The position numbers and the translations under genes were made by a program. Source: Chytriomyces cf. hyalinus JEL632 (lineage: Eukaryota > Chytridiomycota > Chytridiomycetes > Chytridiales > Chytriomycetaceae). From it: a stretch of 64,000 bases of DNA. The stretch lies in contig JAIWWG010000124.1 in NCBI GenBank assembly GCA_025435555.1, positions 16,079 through 80,078 on the forward strand, read 5' to 3'. The number at the start of each line of letters is the position of its first letter. The stretch's first letter is position 1. Positions 13,176 to 23,451 of this stretch are shown piece by piece. A model generated the notes under the pieces. It was given only the letters and a program-made list of their open reading frames with translations, was not told where the DNA came from and ran no database searches.

Positions 13176-15343
13176 TTATTCATCGTCGTTCAAAACGCTG
13201 TCGCAGACCATCGCATCTGTCACAAACACACGCGTCAGTCAAAGCATACACAGCTGAACAACACTTGGAGCCTACCAAATACGTGGCGCACGAGCATGTC
13301 GTAAAGACTGTCTGGGATGCCCTCCAGCACTTTGATCGACATGCCGATCACTCGCTTCGCATCCAGCTTTGGGAATGTCCGAAGTATCTTCATGGGACTG
13401 TAGTTATATTGGGAGGGGGTGAGTCAGGTTGCTTGACCAGGAAACCTCAAGTCCGCACCTCGGACTTTTCAAAATCTCATTTCGCATTAAAACCAGCTGT
13501 CCCACGATACACAAAATGTTCATGTGCACGCCATACGAGAGTAAAAAGTCCCACAGCTTCAACACTTCACCGAGCGGAGGTGTACAAGAGGAAAAGGTCA
13601 TGACGGCTACCATTGCCACTGTTAATTCACGTACACAAGAAATGACACCTTTTTTTTTAGTTGGACTCACGTGGAAAAGCGTACATGACCGGATCCAGGT
13701 TCTTTGACTTTAGAAATACATGCAGCTGAGGGTCTGCAATCATCAGGCACTTGTCAAGCAACTGTGCAAAACGAGGTTGAGCAAATGTGGAGAGCCAGCA
13801 AAACGAAGTAATGCAGCGGCAAAATAAGTCAACAAGAAAGGGAACTGACCTTGATGCCGCAGTGAACACCCTCCAACGCCGGCTGCACATACAACGGGCA
13901 CGTGTGATGAATAAATGTCGCAAATGTGTAAAACGCGTCCAGCTCAGGCATGACATACAAGAACGGTGCCGCCAAAACATTCATTCCTTGAACGTACGAA
14001 AACTGTAAGTTTACGAGCCTCGATGTAGGATAATCTTTGACACGCGTGGTTTCAGTTTTCAGATTTCAGATTTCCGTGTTCAGTTTATAGAGATGTTAGT
14101 TTTCAAAGTAAGTCAGCGAAACCAAACGTGCTCACACACCTTTTGCTCGCCATGCAAACGCATTCAACACTCGAATAATCATGCCCTCATCCACAACTTT
14201 CCCGAACGAAACATCGCCCATCTGGAACAGTTCCATCATCAGTTTTTGCACAATACAATCAAAATTGAAAAAACAAGTCTCAGTCACCAAAGTCCTGAAA
14301 GCGTCATTCTTGACTTTATCAAAAACAGAGCTCGGACCTTTCGCAACCAGGCCCAAATACTCGTCGGCACTTGTTTTATACACGCCCAACAGCAGCTTCC
14401 AAACACGGTGCCTCAGTCCCTGCGGCGATCCTCCAGCCGTAGAATTGGAGTTGGGTATTCCTTGCGTCAGGATCAAATGCCGTAATGTCCGCAGTGTCAC
14501 ACGCATACTCATTTCAGACGCGTTTTTCGATGCGAGAATGTGCTCGTAATGGTCCTGAAGGTCATGCTTCCCAACACCTTTTGTCGTGACGCCTGCCATG
14601 ATTGATGTGATGGATTCGATCGTTTGGATGGATGAATTGGACATGGAATGCTGTATTTGTTGACCATTCGAATGATGATGAGTTGAAGAAGACAGCGCAG
14701 TGTTGGTCGCCCCGTGTGACGATGGGCGGTATGATGACAGTCGGGAGTGACCGCCTGCTGGCGTTGCTTTTTCAGCTGCCGGCGGCACCATGGCCGCCTT
14801 TTTAGTTCCCTGGGAGGGTCCAGGATGTACTTGAGTTTTTGCAGAAGAAGGTTGCGAGGTGGGTTTGCGTGGTTGTGAGAACGAAGATGCGTTTGTATCT
14901 GTGTTTGTGTAGTTCGCTGGCGTTCGTCGAATTGCTGGAGATGTAGAAGGTACAGTTGAACCGGAAAAACTGAGGCGAGATGATGCCGACAATGATCTGG
15001 TTGCAGCAGGTGTGGGTGTTGGCTGTGTTGCGCCAGTTTTCTTTGCAGCTGTTGTTGGGATTGGAATCGTGGATGGGTTCACCGTGGACGTGGATGATCC
15101 GGGACGCGTTTTTGCAGATAGAATAGGCTTTGTTGAAGAGTTCCAAGTGGGACGGGGGACTGTAGCCTGTACCTGGGATTGCGAGGATGCACTCCTGGAC
15201 AGAGCATTAGTCAGTTTCACATGAGTCCATTCCTGAGAGATGCACCTTAAAACAGCTGTTGGAATGCACGACCGCTTGTTAGATGAAGTCATTCCCGATG
15301 CCTCCAGTGCGGTTGCTTGAGGCGATGCCTCCAAGTCCGTCAT
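13176..15343 (-). CDS. BUB2: BUB2/Cdc16-type TBC-domain GAP, 7 exons, 573 aa
   Basis: Exons (minus): 15343-15246, 15194-14138, 14002-13850, 13761-13671, 13618-13459, 13397-13276, 13216-13176. The first ~265 residues are Ser/Thr/Pro-rich and disordered; the TBC domain follows: TLRHLILTQGIP, GLRHRVWKLLLG, KVKNDAFRTLV (arginine finger), IIRVLNAFAWR, FSYVQGMNVLAAPFLYV (glutamine finger), PLYVQPALEGV, KCLMIADPQLHVFL, LKLWDFLLSYGVHMNILCIV. This order and the short SPMKILRTFPKLDAK tail match BUB2 (budding yeast) and Cdc16 (fission yeast), GAP subunit for Tem1/Spg1 in the spindle-position and mitotic-exit pathway. Both catalytic fingers are intact. Yeast Bub2 is ~306 aa; the extra N-terminus here is unusual. 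Intron 1 (15245-15195) is 51 nt with no stop, so a retained form would stay in frame. It starts 72 bp downstream of the PCP1 stop on the same strand. Confidence 0.9.
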
Positions 15344-15414
15344 AACAAAATGTGTGTTTGTTTTGGCAGAAGGTGACAAATACTTTTTTTATTTGAAAAA
15401 AACAATGGGAGATT

Positions 15415-16441
15415 TCAGAACCGCCTCATTCCACGCACCGCAAAGAACCAATACAGCACTCCAAACGCTGCACCTCCAACATGTGCTGCACTATCCACAA
15501 CCCCTTGCTGCCCCGTCGTTGCCAAATACAAATCATACGCCACATACCCTCCAATCCCAACAATCGCCGGAACTTCGACAAAGAAAAACAGCCGGATCGG
15601 GGTAAATGGGTATGTAAGCGCAAACAGCATCAAAGACGCTGAAATTGCGCCGGATGCGCCATGAGAACTTGTATCCCTGAACGCGGGCGAGAACAGCGAG
15701 TATTGGTTCTTTTTCATTGCTGGCTCAATGTACCGCGAGTACATTAAATGGGCGACAGAAGACATTGCTCCGGCAGCGAGGTAAAACACAATGAATCGGG
15801 ATGTACCAATAATGTGCAGGACTGTGTTTGCAAAACTGTGAAAGACGAGCATGTTGAGACCAAAGTGCAGAACAGTGTTGTGTGAGAACATCGACGTGAG
15901 AGTTGTCCACCAGCGCCCGGCTTCCAGCGAGCTCCAACTGATATGCCAAAGAATCGTCAGTCAGGGCTGCCCTGCCCCCAAAAACCTCGTTAAAAAAGAC
16001 GGGCACTCACTTTGAATAAAAGTTATCGTGCATGAACTTAGCCCATCGCGGGTCTCCATTTTTGCGCTCCATGATTGCGTATTGCCACAACAGAAATACC
16101 ACTGTGTTTATGCCAATAATTGAGTAAATGATGGCAGTTGGATCCGGTTCGGATGAGGATCGCCTCCCATAGTTTTTCCATGATTGTAGAGTGCTGGCCC
16201 ACCGAGAGCGAGGAACAGAAGGAGAGGCTGACTGAGCAAGGTGGAGAGAATGTTTGATTGTGGGGAAAGGTCCAAGTTGAAACGCCCCCTGCTGAAATAG
16301 TCTCCCAGTCACGGGTGCGAACACGGTCCGCGTCAGCGCAAGTGCTCTAGGTCCAAGTCCAAGCTGCTTCTGCGGCCATGCTATGGGGCTGACGGCGTGG
16401 GTAAAGCGGGTGGCAAGCGGGTTTGTTGTCCACCTCGACAT
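15415..16441 (-). CDS. PCP1: Mitochondrial rhomboid protease (PCP1/PARL type), 2 exons, 317 aa
   Basis: Exons 16441-16011 and 15937-15415 (73-bp intron). The first ~95 residues are Arg/Ser/Pro-rich without acidic residues, as in a mitochondrial presequence. Then comes a hydrophobic segment (AIIYSIIGINTVVFLLW), WWTTLTSMFSHNTVLHFGLNM (rhomboid loop/helix 2), further membrane helices, the catalytic serine in HGASGAIS, and the catalytic histidine in AAHVGGAAFGVLYWF. Spacing and order fit an active intramembrane serine protease of the inner mitochondrial membrane, which in yeast processes Mgm1 and Ccp1. Start chosen at the first ATG of the open frame, giving a full presequence. Confidence 0.92.
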
Positions 16442-16701
16442 GTGATTTTATATACTTTTTTACTTTATCTGATGAGCCAATCGAAATGCAACGGTTAGAT
16501 TCATGACCCCTGGTGGATGATTTATTCACACATCTACGCGGTTAAAAAGTATAACTTACGGACAGCACAAGTATGTAACATACGACTACAAACGGCGGAA
16601 ATGGGTGGTGGTGCTAGATGAAAACAAGTGGAAGAAAAACAAAAGAAACAATTCCCAAAAGACAGCCGCTGCTGAATCAGCTTTCCCCATCGTCCCCGTG
16701 T

Positions 16702-19700
16702 TCATTGCTCGCCATGCCTCTTGGCACCCGCGAGTTTCCCACTTTCCATAAATCTGCTCACCCCTTCATCAAGCAATGCGCCACGAATTTTGGCGGCATA
16801 TTCCTTCGCTCTTGATTTGTCCATAAAAGGCACTGCACTGCCGGATTCATCTTGACTTGCAGTGGTCGACAACAGTTGCAGGCCATCAAGAAGATTCGGG
16901 GTTCCATTCGTACCAGCACCAGCGGCAGCGTTTGTATGGGGTGAATTATTTTCATTTCGAACTCCGGAAAATGCCTCTGCTGACGCGTGTTGGTTTAAGT
17001 TTCCGGAATGAACCAATTCGGTGACACTCGCTGGAAATTCAGGCATGCGCTCGCCAACGGCCAGTACAATATCCGCCAAAGCTGCAAGCTCACACGACCG
17101 TTCGTGAACGCCTTCCCCTGCGCTGGAGAATGAGTTCATCAGATGACTTGGATTTTGATGCATATGGGGTTGAAGGGATGATTCCCGAATGTTTGAGTGA
17201 ACTTCATCCTCAGGTTGAGAGACGACCAAGTGTCGGATATCGGCGATAACGACTGGGGCTGTTGCGGGCGCAGGGGCTGTTGCGGGCGCAGGGGCTGTTG
17301 CGGGCGCAGGGACTGCTGCGGGTGTATGGCTGCTTTCAACTGGCAAGTGCGAAGTAGGAGTCTTCTCGCCAAAATTCTGTCCATTCTCATTTGGTGGCTG
17401 GATTTCCGTTGCAATTTGTACATGCTCGCTGGCCGTTTCTAAAGGCGGGATCTCACGGCTCGCATCTTCAGTGGCAACCTGGGCGGCTTCTTTCCACTCC
17501 ACAGCAGGAGGCTGGGTAGCCGAGGAGTCGGCAGTGGCTGCAGTATGATCAGGTTCAACCTCTTTCAACTCAACCGTCACGTCTTTCACGCCCACATCCA
17601 CAACTGACATTTCCACATCATCAACAGCAACACTCTCGTCTATAACAGCAGCATGAGGAGGGACAACCGGTGCAGCATTTTCAATGTCCAAAACCATTGC
17701 AGTCTCAGCAGGTTTTTGCTCCTCGACCGTGCTTTCCTTGATGGGCTCATCCATATCCACATCCATGCTATCCACTTGAGAATGTACATCATTAACAGGT
17801 TCTTGACTCTCGATTACCCCAGCAACCTCACTGTCGGGAGCCGCAGCTTGATCGACATGGCTGGTCTCATTCGCCGCATTCTCATTTGCAACCTTTTCGA
17901 CGGCGAGAGTGGGTTCCACAGATGGCACATACGCTGAGTCTAGCACAGATTCGATAGCAACGGTATCCGTGATGGTTTCTGAAGGCTCCATGGGGTCGGC
18001 AACAGACACAGAACCTAGAGCAGCAGCATCAGCAGTGGACGGCAAGGCATCCTCAAACACCACTTCATCTTCCGTTGCAGCAGCAAACGAGTCACCCTCA
18101 TCATACGTGTCTGCAGCAGATAAAAAACTTTCTCGCCGCGCATCGTCCCCATCACCACCATCCATCGAATCGCGGTTTGAGGGCAACGCAGCAGAAGCAG
18201 GTCTACCACGCTTTTTGCGCCCTGCAACCCCCTTTTTCACGCCCACCGTCGCAAGAACATGTCCTTCAACATCAACACCGCCAGGCATAAAGTAAGGACC
18301 ATACAAGAGGTCTTCTGACACGACATCTCCTTGATACCTGTACTGCAGCACTTCTTCTCGGTTAAACGGTCCACTTTGATCGTCGCTCTCGGTGGCAGGG
18401 GGTAGAGCAGGGGCATCCTCAGGAACAGAAGTCAACAAAAATGCGCGGAATCCAACGTAAAAGCAATGCGGCAAACGCTCTTTATGCTTCCATCTGCAGC
18501 TCCGGCATTTTGGGAAATCATTGTATCGCTTCTTGTTCAGGCACTTGTCATCTTGAATGTGGAACAGGGTCCTTGGTGGAATGAGAATCTTGTTTACAGT
18601 TGGATCCGCAAGTGACGGGACAAACGGGAGATTTGGGGTCACCACCAGATCTGTAAAGTCTGAATTATGGTCCTCGAGAGCAAGTGATGGTGCGGTCGGA
18701 GATTCGCTGCATGCGCCGAGAGGGCTCATGCTTGAAGAGACACCAGACGCTAATGATACCGCCGAAGCTAGTTTAATAGATTTATAGAGCGCTGTTTTTC
18801 GAGACGCAGGAGTTGCAAGTTCTTCAGCGCCACTAAGGACGCCAGCCCCACTAGAACCGAAAGCTGGCATACTCTTATGGCGACGCAGCACGTTGCCTCC
18901 GCCGTTAGATTTGGACGGTTGATAGATTTTCGCAGTCTCAGCCTCATCGCTTGAAGACTGCAGTTCAGACATCTTTGCTCGTTTTTTTGCATGGCTACCG
19001 CCCGCACCGCCACCAACAGCAGTCTTCTTTTGGCCAGCGCCATTCACAGCGTGAGCAGCATTCGCAAGACCTCCCGCAATAAAATACGGGCCGTAAATGA
19101 GATCGCCAGGTGGCAAATCAGCAATGACGCGAAAAGCATCCGCAGCGTCCAAGTCTTTTGCCCTGAACGGTTTTTTGGAGGACTGTACTGCCGAATGAAT
19201 CGTTCCCGCACTCTCGGAGGCACTGGCAGTTGATGCAGATTCTTGTTTGTCGTCAATCGAAACAAGTTTGCCAGCGTCATCAGCATCCGTCTTTATAGAT
19301 TTGGCGGTATCTGCACCACCGGCGCCGGTTTCACCGTCCTCACTCTCTGCATCCACGACAGGATTTGCGGGCAAGCCTTTAGTTTCCGGAACTCGAACCA
19401 GAAACGCGCGAAATCCGACATAGAAACAGTGGGGAAGCCTTTCGCGATGCTTCCATATACAACTGCGACATTTAGGAAACTCCGAGTACCGTTTGCGATT
19501 CATGCATCGATCATCTTGAATGTGGTAATACGTGTTGGGCGGAACAACAAGACTGTTGACGTCCGGATTCAAGACGGAGGGAACAAAAGGCATAGGATCC
19601 GATGCAAGCAAGTCCGTGTAAGGAGGAAGCGCTTTTAAATTGCATTTCGATTCTTGCGGGCCTGCCCTTTTTTTGCCGCTGCTGCTGCTATTCATACGTC

Positions 19701-20166
19701 CTCCAGTGGCAAGATCCTGAGGAATCCTCGCATATTCCATAGACTCCTCATCCGTGTCCGTATCGTAATCGAATCCTCCAACCGCAGCAGCAGCGGCCAA
19801 ACTACTACTACCACCACCACGCTTATGCAGAGTTTTTGCCTTTTTGGAGCGGGGCAAGGTTGAACCCGAGTCTGAGTGTGGCTCGCCAAACAGGAGACGC
19901 TTACGCTCGGCTTTCGATAGATTTGCATACGCGGCGGCTTCGACGCTGTTGGTGATCCCGGACGAGGGTGTCGTCAAGTGCGATACAGACGCGGACACTG
20001 CTGCGCGCGAGGCGGGTTTGGGGGCACCCTTTTCCGGGCTTGCGCGAGCGATTTGCGGTGTAGGGTGAATCCAAGGAATTGCGGGGATCGAGGGTGAGTT
20101 GAGGTAGTAGTGGTTTAGTGTTTTGCTAGAAGGGGGGACGGTGTTCAGTGAATTATTCGGGGGCAA
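16702..20166 (-). CDS. Large unrecognised protein with a duplicated Cys-rich module
   Basis: One uninterrupted frame of ~1154 codons. The frame begins with no ATG (first start-like codon is TTG at 20166; first in-frame ATG is at 19740), so the true 5' end is probably an upstream exon or the ATG at 19740. Two copies of the same module lie at minus 19620-19350 and 18660-18400: FVPS...P(N/R)T..HIQDD.C.N.KRY, FPKCRSC.WKH.ERLPH, CFYVGFRAFL, each followed ~100 aa later by DL(I/L)YGPYF...GG. Each module has four conserved cysteines that could bind zinc. Between and after are disordered Ala/Ser/Glu-rich stretches, a KKGRPA.. basic patch (AT-hook-like) and a 400-residue acidic tail with an 18-bp repeat. 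Basic patches and acidic tail suggest a chromatin or transcription role; this is inference and no family was recognised. Confidence 0.75.
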   Translation of the reverse strand: MPPNNSLNTVPPSSKTLNHYYLNSPSIPAIPWIHPTPQIARASPEKGAPKPASRAAVSASVSHLTTPSSGITNSVEAAAYANLSKAERKRLLFGEPHSDSGSTLPRSKKAKTLHKRGGGSSSLAAAAAVGGFDYDTDTDEESMEYARIPQDLATGGRMNSSSSGKKRAGPQESKCNLKALPPYTDLLASDPMPFVPSVLNPDVNSLVVPPNTYYHIQDDRCMNRKRYSEFPKCRSCIWKHRERLPHCFYVGFRAFLVRVPETKGLPANPVVDAESEDGETGAGGADTAKSIKTDADDAGKLVSIDDKQESASTASASESAGTIHSAVQSSKKPFRAKDLDAADAFRVIADLPPGDLIYGPYFIAGGLANAAHAVNGAGQKKTAVGGGAGGSHAKKRAKMSELQSSSDEAETAKIYQPSKSNGGGNVLRRHKSMPAFGSSGAGVLSGAEELATPASRKTALYKSIKLASAVSLASGVSSSMSPLGACSESPTAPSLALEDHNSDFTDLVVTPNLPFVPSLADPTVNKILIPPRTLFHIQDDKCLNKKRYNDFPKCRSCRWKHKERLPHCFYVGFRAFLLTSVPEDAPALPPATESDDQSGPFNREEVLQYRYQGDVVSEDLLYGPYFMPGGVDVEGHVLATVGVKKGVAGRKKRGRPASAALPSNRDSMDGGDGDDARRESFLSAADTYDEGDSFAAATEDEVVFEDALPSTADAAALGSVSVADPMEPSETITDTVAIESVLDSAYVPSVEPTLAVEKVANENAANETSHVDQAAAPDSEVAGVIESQEPVNDVHSQVDSMDVDMDEPIKESTVEEQKPAETAMVLDIENAAPVVPPHAAVIDESVAVDDVEMSVVDVGVKDVTVELKEVEPDHTAATADSSATQPPAVEWKEAAQVATEDASREIPPLETASEHVQIATEIQPPNENGQNFGEKTPTSHLPVESSHTPAAVPAPATAPAPATAPAPATAPVVIADIRHLVVSQPEDEVHSNIRESSLQPHMHQNPSHLMNSFSSAGEGVHERSCELAALADIVLAVGERMPEFPASVTELVHSGNLNQHASAEAFSGVRNENNSPHTNAAAGAGTNGTPNLLDGLQLLSTTASQDESGSAVPFMDKSRAKEYAAKIRGALLDEGVSRFMESGKLAGAKRHGEQ
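17255..17308 (+). repeat. Three perfect 18-bp tandem repeats inside a coding region
   Basis: Three identical copies of an 18-bp unit (17255-17272, 17273-17290, 17291-17308) followed by a diverged partial copy. On the minus strand they encode an alternating Ala/Pro/Thr hexapeptide (APATAP) in the acidic tail of the Cys-rich-module protein. The unit is a multiple of three, so copy-number change would not break the frame; likely length-polymorphic. Confidence 0.9.
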
Positions 20167-20790
20167 GTGGATTTTTTTCGAAAGAGAAACTCAACTTGAC
20201 GGCAACCCATTTGAACAGTGGTTCCTCTTTCACAGCAGCACGTTGTTTAAGATGTACATTCAGTTTTGACAGCATCGCAAACGGCGTGAATATGCTGCAA
20301 GACGTTGCATTAGATTTGGGACCAGGGGAGTCGTGGGGGGAGTGTTGAAATAAAAGCAAGACAAAGCACTCACCAAGAATCATTGAGCAGTTGCATCTTA
20401 TCAATCAACATTGCAATCTGCGTAATGGACGAGGGTCTGTTGCCGACAGTCACGAGTGCATGGGCCACAGCGCGCAGCAGAGGGTCACTAGAGTCAAGCG
20501 CAAGATGGCGATAACAAGTTTCAAGTTTATCATGAGAGAGCAAATAGGAAAATGAAAAATGCAGGTCAGTCCTCACGGGGAGTTTTGGTTGTTGCGCATA
20601 AAAGGATAACACACTCACCCAAGCGAGGCATCAGAAACAACCAGAAGTTGCTGGGAGAAGGCAAGTCACGAGAGTCGTTTAGTCTGGGTTCCATCTTCGC
20701 GAGAACATTTTTGCGGCTTACTGTTTCCGCAGGCGGTTGCACCTCCGTGCCGTCCATTTCGTTGTCCCGCTCGTTGTCTTTGGTCACCAT
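20153..20790 (-). CDS. Small unrecognised protein, about 3 exons, internal splicing uncertain
   Basis: Starts ATG at 20790 (MVTKDNERDNEMDG...) and ends TAA at 20153. The last join is clear: donor after ...MQLLNDS (GTGAGT) to acceptor ...CTTGCAG, continuing IFTPFAMLSKLNVHLKQR to the stop. The middle piece reads DPLLRAVAHALVTVGNRPSSITQIAMLIDKM, a helical-looking segment. The first intron is ambiguous: the consensus GTGAGT donor near 20618 is out of phase with the available acceptors, while an overlapping GTGTGT donor (20614) is in phase with CTCTAG. No domain was recognised. Its 3' end overlaps the open frame of the Cys-rich-module gene by 14 nt, raising the possibility that the two are alternative exons of one locus. 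Confidence 0.55.
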
Positions 20791-20981
20791 ATTTTATAAA
20801 AATATTCACGGTATAATTATTTATAAAATTTTGCATCAAAAGATAAAAATGAACGCAAAAAAAAACAAACTAACTGTGTCTTCTTTTTATACTACAACGC
20901 AAATGAACCCCCCTTCCCCCCCTCCTCACCGCTATCATCAAACAAAGATATACTAATATACATTATGCCACTTTTTCATTC

Positions 20982-22626
20982 TCAACATTCTAGCGGTGAC
21001 TTTACGACAGCGTCACAATACTCATCCTGCTCAGCCATGACTTCGTCTTCATTTGCAGCACCGTGCTCCGAAACCATATGCGAACGTAGCGCAGATGGAC
21101 GTCGAAACAGTCGATTGCACTGCTGGCATGGCATTTCGTCGATCGAGCTGCAATAATTGGCGCGATGGCTTTGCAGCATCTGATTCAAAACAAAAAAAAA
21201 AAAACCGGTTTAGAAAAAACGTTTCATTTTCTTTTTCAAATCTTTGCTGTGGTTTTTTTTTTTTTCGCGCACACCTTTCGAGTTTTAAATTTCTTGTCGC
21301 ATCCGTCACATTCGAAATTGTAGTCTTTGGCGTGTATATATGAATGCTTGGTCAAATCCTGTTGAATTTTGGATGCAGTTTTTTCGATGGATGAGTAAAA
21401 TAAGTTTCCTTGATGAACAAAAAAAACAAAAAAAAAACTGGTACTCAACTGCCCGTGTCTTGAACTTTTTTTCGCACGCATCGCATTCATATTCGCGCAC
21501 ATTGGTATGATCCATAATGTGGATTTTCAAGTCCTTTTCAAAAAAAAAAAAAAAAAAAAAAAACGCCACTTTGAGAAAGCTGACAAATTGCACATGGAAA
21601 ACCGCAAATCAGAAAAAACACAAAACTCACAGTAGCTCGTTTATAAGCCGCAGGACAATGTTCGCACACATACGGCTTCACATCTGAATGAACCAGGCTG
21701 TGACTCCGTAGTTCCTGAAATAGACCAAACGTTTGAAATGATGAGCATTTCTAATTTTTGTGTGGCACGGGGAACAGAGAAAAAAAATAATCATGGCAAT
21801 TTTTTTGCATGACTTTTCTTTGTTCAAACCATTGCTCGCTTGAAGGCCTTTCCGCAAGTCAGACATTCGAAAGGTTTCGCTTGTTGGTGTGTGACGTCGT
21901 GTTGTTTGAGTTCCTGTTTTTGAAGAAAGACACTTTTTTTTTGAGTGAACGCCAGAAGATAAAATAAAAATAGATATAAAAAAAAGCAACCATTTTCCGT
22001 TTGAAGCATTTCCCACACGTTTGACATTTCTAGATTGATGGAGGATTTGCGTACGCAGTCGTGAAGGGGAGGATGGGGGTTAAGCGAAAATTTCCAGGAA
22101 AAGGAGGGGAGATGGCGCTTACAAAGGGTCGTTCATCCGAATGTTTTGGTTCGTGGTGCACAAGCTCCTGATAAACCCACATCAAAACATTGAAGCGGCA
22201 TGAGCAAAACATATATGCATGGTCAATTTAAAAAAAAAAAACCCCATGCGGGGACACGACACGACACGAAAACCACACACAACGCACCTTCTTTGTTTTA
22301 AACAGCATAGAACAGACGAGACATTCAAACAACATCCCCCTCTTCCTCTGAAGCATGGCATCTCCCGTAATAACGACGGGTGTCTGTTGTCTAGGAGGAG
22401 AGGGTGGTGATGACGCCGGCGCAGCGGCCCTAGCAATGGGAGGCAGAGTCATACACGTGGTGGGCGGCACACCACCGCCGTCGCTGGAGACACTGAGCGC
22501 ATCGCTGACGGTCAAGGTAGATGGCATGTCATGGTCGAGTCCAGCTGCGTCGCTCACGGGAGTCTCGCCGAGGAAGAGGGACGGCTCGTCGAATACGAAA
22601 TCGTCGAGAAGCAGTCGCAGATCCAT
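20982..22626 (-). CDS. C2H2 zinc-finger protein with one finger per exon, 8 exons, 318 aa
   Basis: Exons (minus): 22626-22288, 22167-22123, 22029-21991, 21913-21830, 21714-21631, 21533-21450, 21358-21275, 21179-20982. Every intron is phase 0 and every internal exon is a multiple of three; exons 4-7 are each exactly 84 nt. Introns fall between the Cys pair and His pair, so each 84-nt exon holds the His half of one finger, a linker and the Cys half of the next (e.g. ELKQHDVTHQQAKPF, ECLTCGKAFKRAM). About seven fingers result; the last is CQQCNRLFRRPSALRSHMVSEH. The N-terminal ~90 residues are acidic then Pro/Ala-rich, like an activation region. Probably a nuclear DNA-binding regulator; target unknown. 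Introns carry very long A/T runs (e.g. 21541-21562). Confidence 0.85.
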
Positions 22627-23451
22627 TCGTATGTTGTAGTTGTAGTTGGAGTAGTGTTTTTTCTGGGCGCAAGTTTTCCGGGACCCCGCACACGCAAAAC
22701 GCCAGTCTCTTCTCTGTCCTGCTAAGCCGTCCTTGTGTGTTTTTTTTTTTTTTTTTAAACAGTGTTGCAATGTGCAAGCAGCCAGCAGCCCCCTCAAATC
22801 TTGAGAAAAAATTGCATGTTTTTTTTTGTGCGAGTGTGTGGTGGTGTTTTTGGGTCCTCTTTTTTTAATCAAAGACGCGCCACCCAGTTGAGGTCACTTT
22901 TTTCTGGCTTATGGCGCACACACTCTCTCTTCTTGTGTTTGCTGCGGTCATGATGCAATGTGTCTGGCTGGCTGGCTGGCTGGCTGGCTGCTTGGCTGGA
23001 TGCTGCATGCTGGGTCTGTGATCTGAGTGTGTGTGGGGGTGGCTGAGCAGTCTAAATATCCAGAGACCCAATCTATTCCTTTTGTTCCCCCCCATCTTGC
23101 TCTCATCAACATTCCCCTGTGCAACCAACCCTCTTCCCGGAATTACACACACATCACACTCATCCCACACTTACGAATTTCATGCCGCATTTATTGAATC
23201 TGGCCCAGGGCAAACTTTGCAAATATGCATCATACAATACAATGAAATAAAAAAAAAAGGAACGAAATACATAGAAAAACATGTGTGTGAATGAAGAAAA
23301 AACATGTGCGCGGAGAAACGAGAAAAAAACAAAATCTCAATGATGGGGTGACCAAAAAAAAAAAAAGATACAATGGGGAGGAAATAATGAATGAGAATAA
23401 TGAAGGGAAATGAGAGAAACTGATTTCAGAAAAAAAAATAAAATAAAATAC
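22627..23451. other. Intergenic region between two C2H2 genes; CTGG microsatellite
   Basis: No coding gene is supported. It includes the 5' flank of the 8-exon zinc-finger gene and the 3' flank of the next one. Visible structure: a poly-T run at 22740-22756, a CTGG tetranucleotide microsatellite at about 22964-22991, and A-rich tracts around 23249-23440 next to the downstream gene's stop codon. Confidence 0.6.

Noticed and set aside
22964-22991. CTGG repeat considered as a CRISPR-like or regulatory array
   Set aside because: Simple tetranucleotide microsatellite without spacers; not an array.
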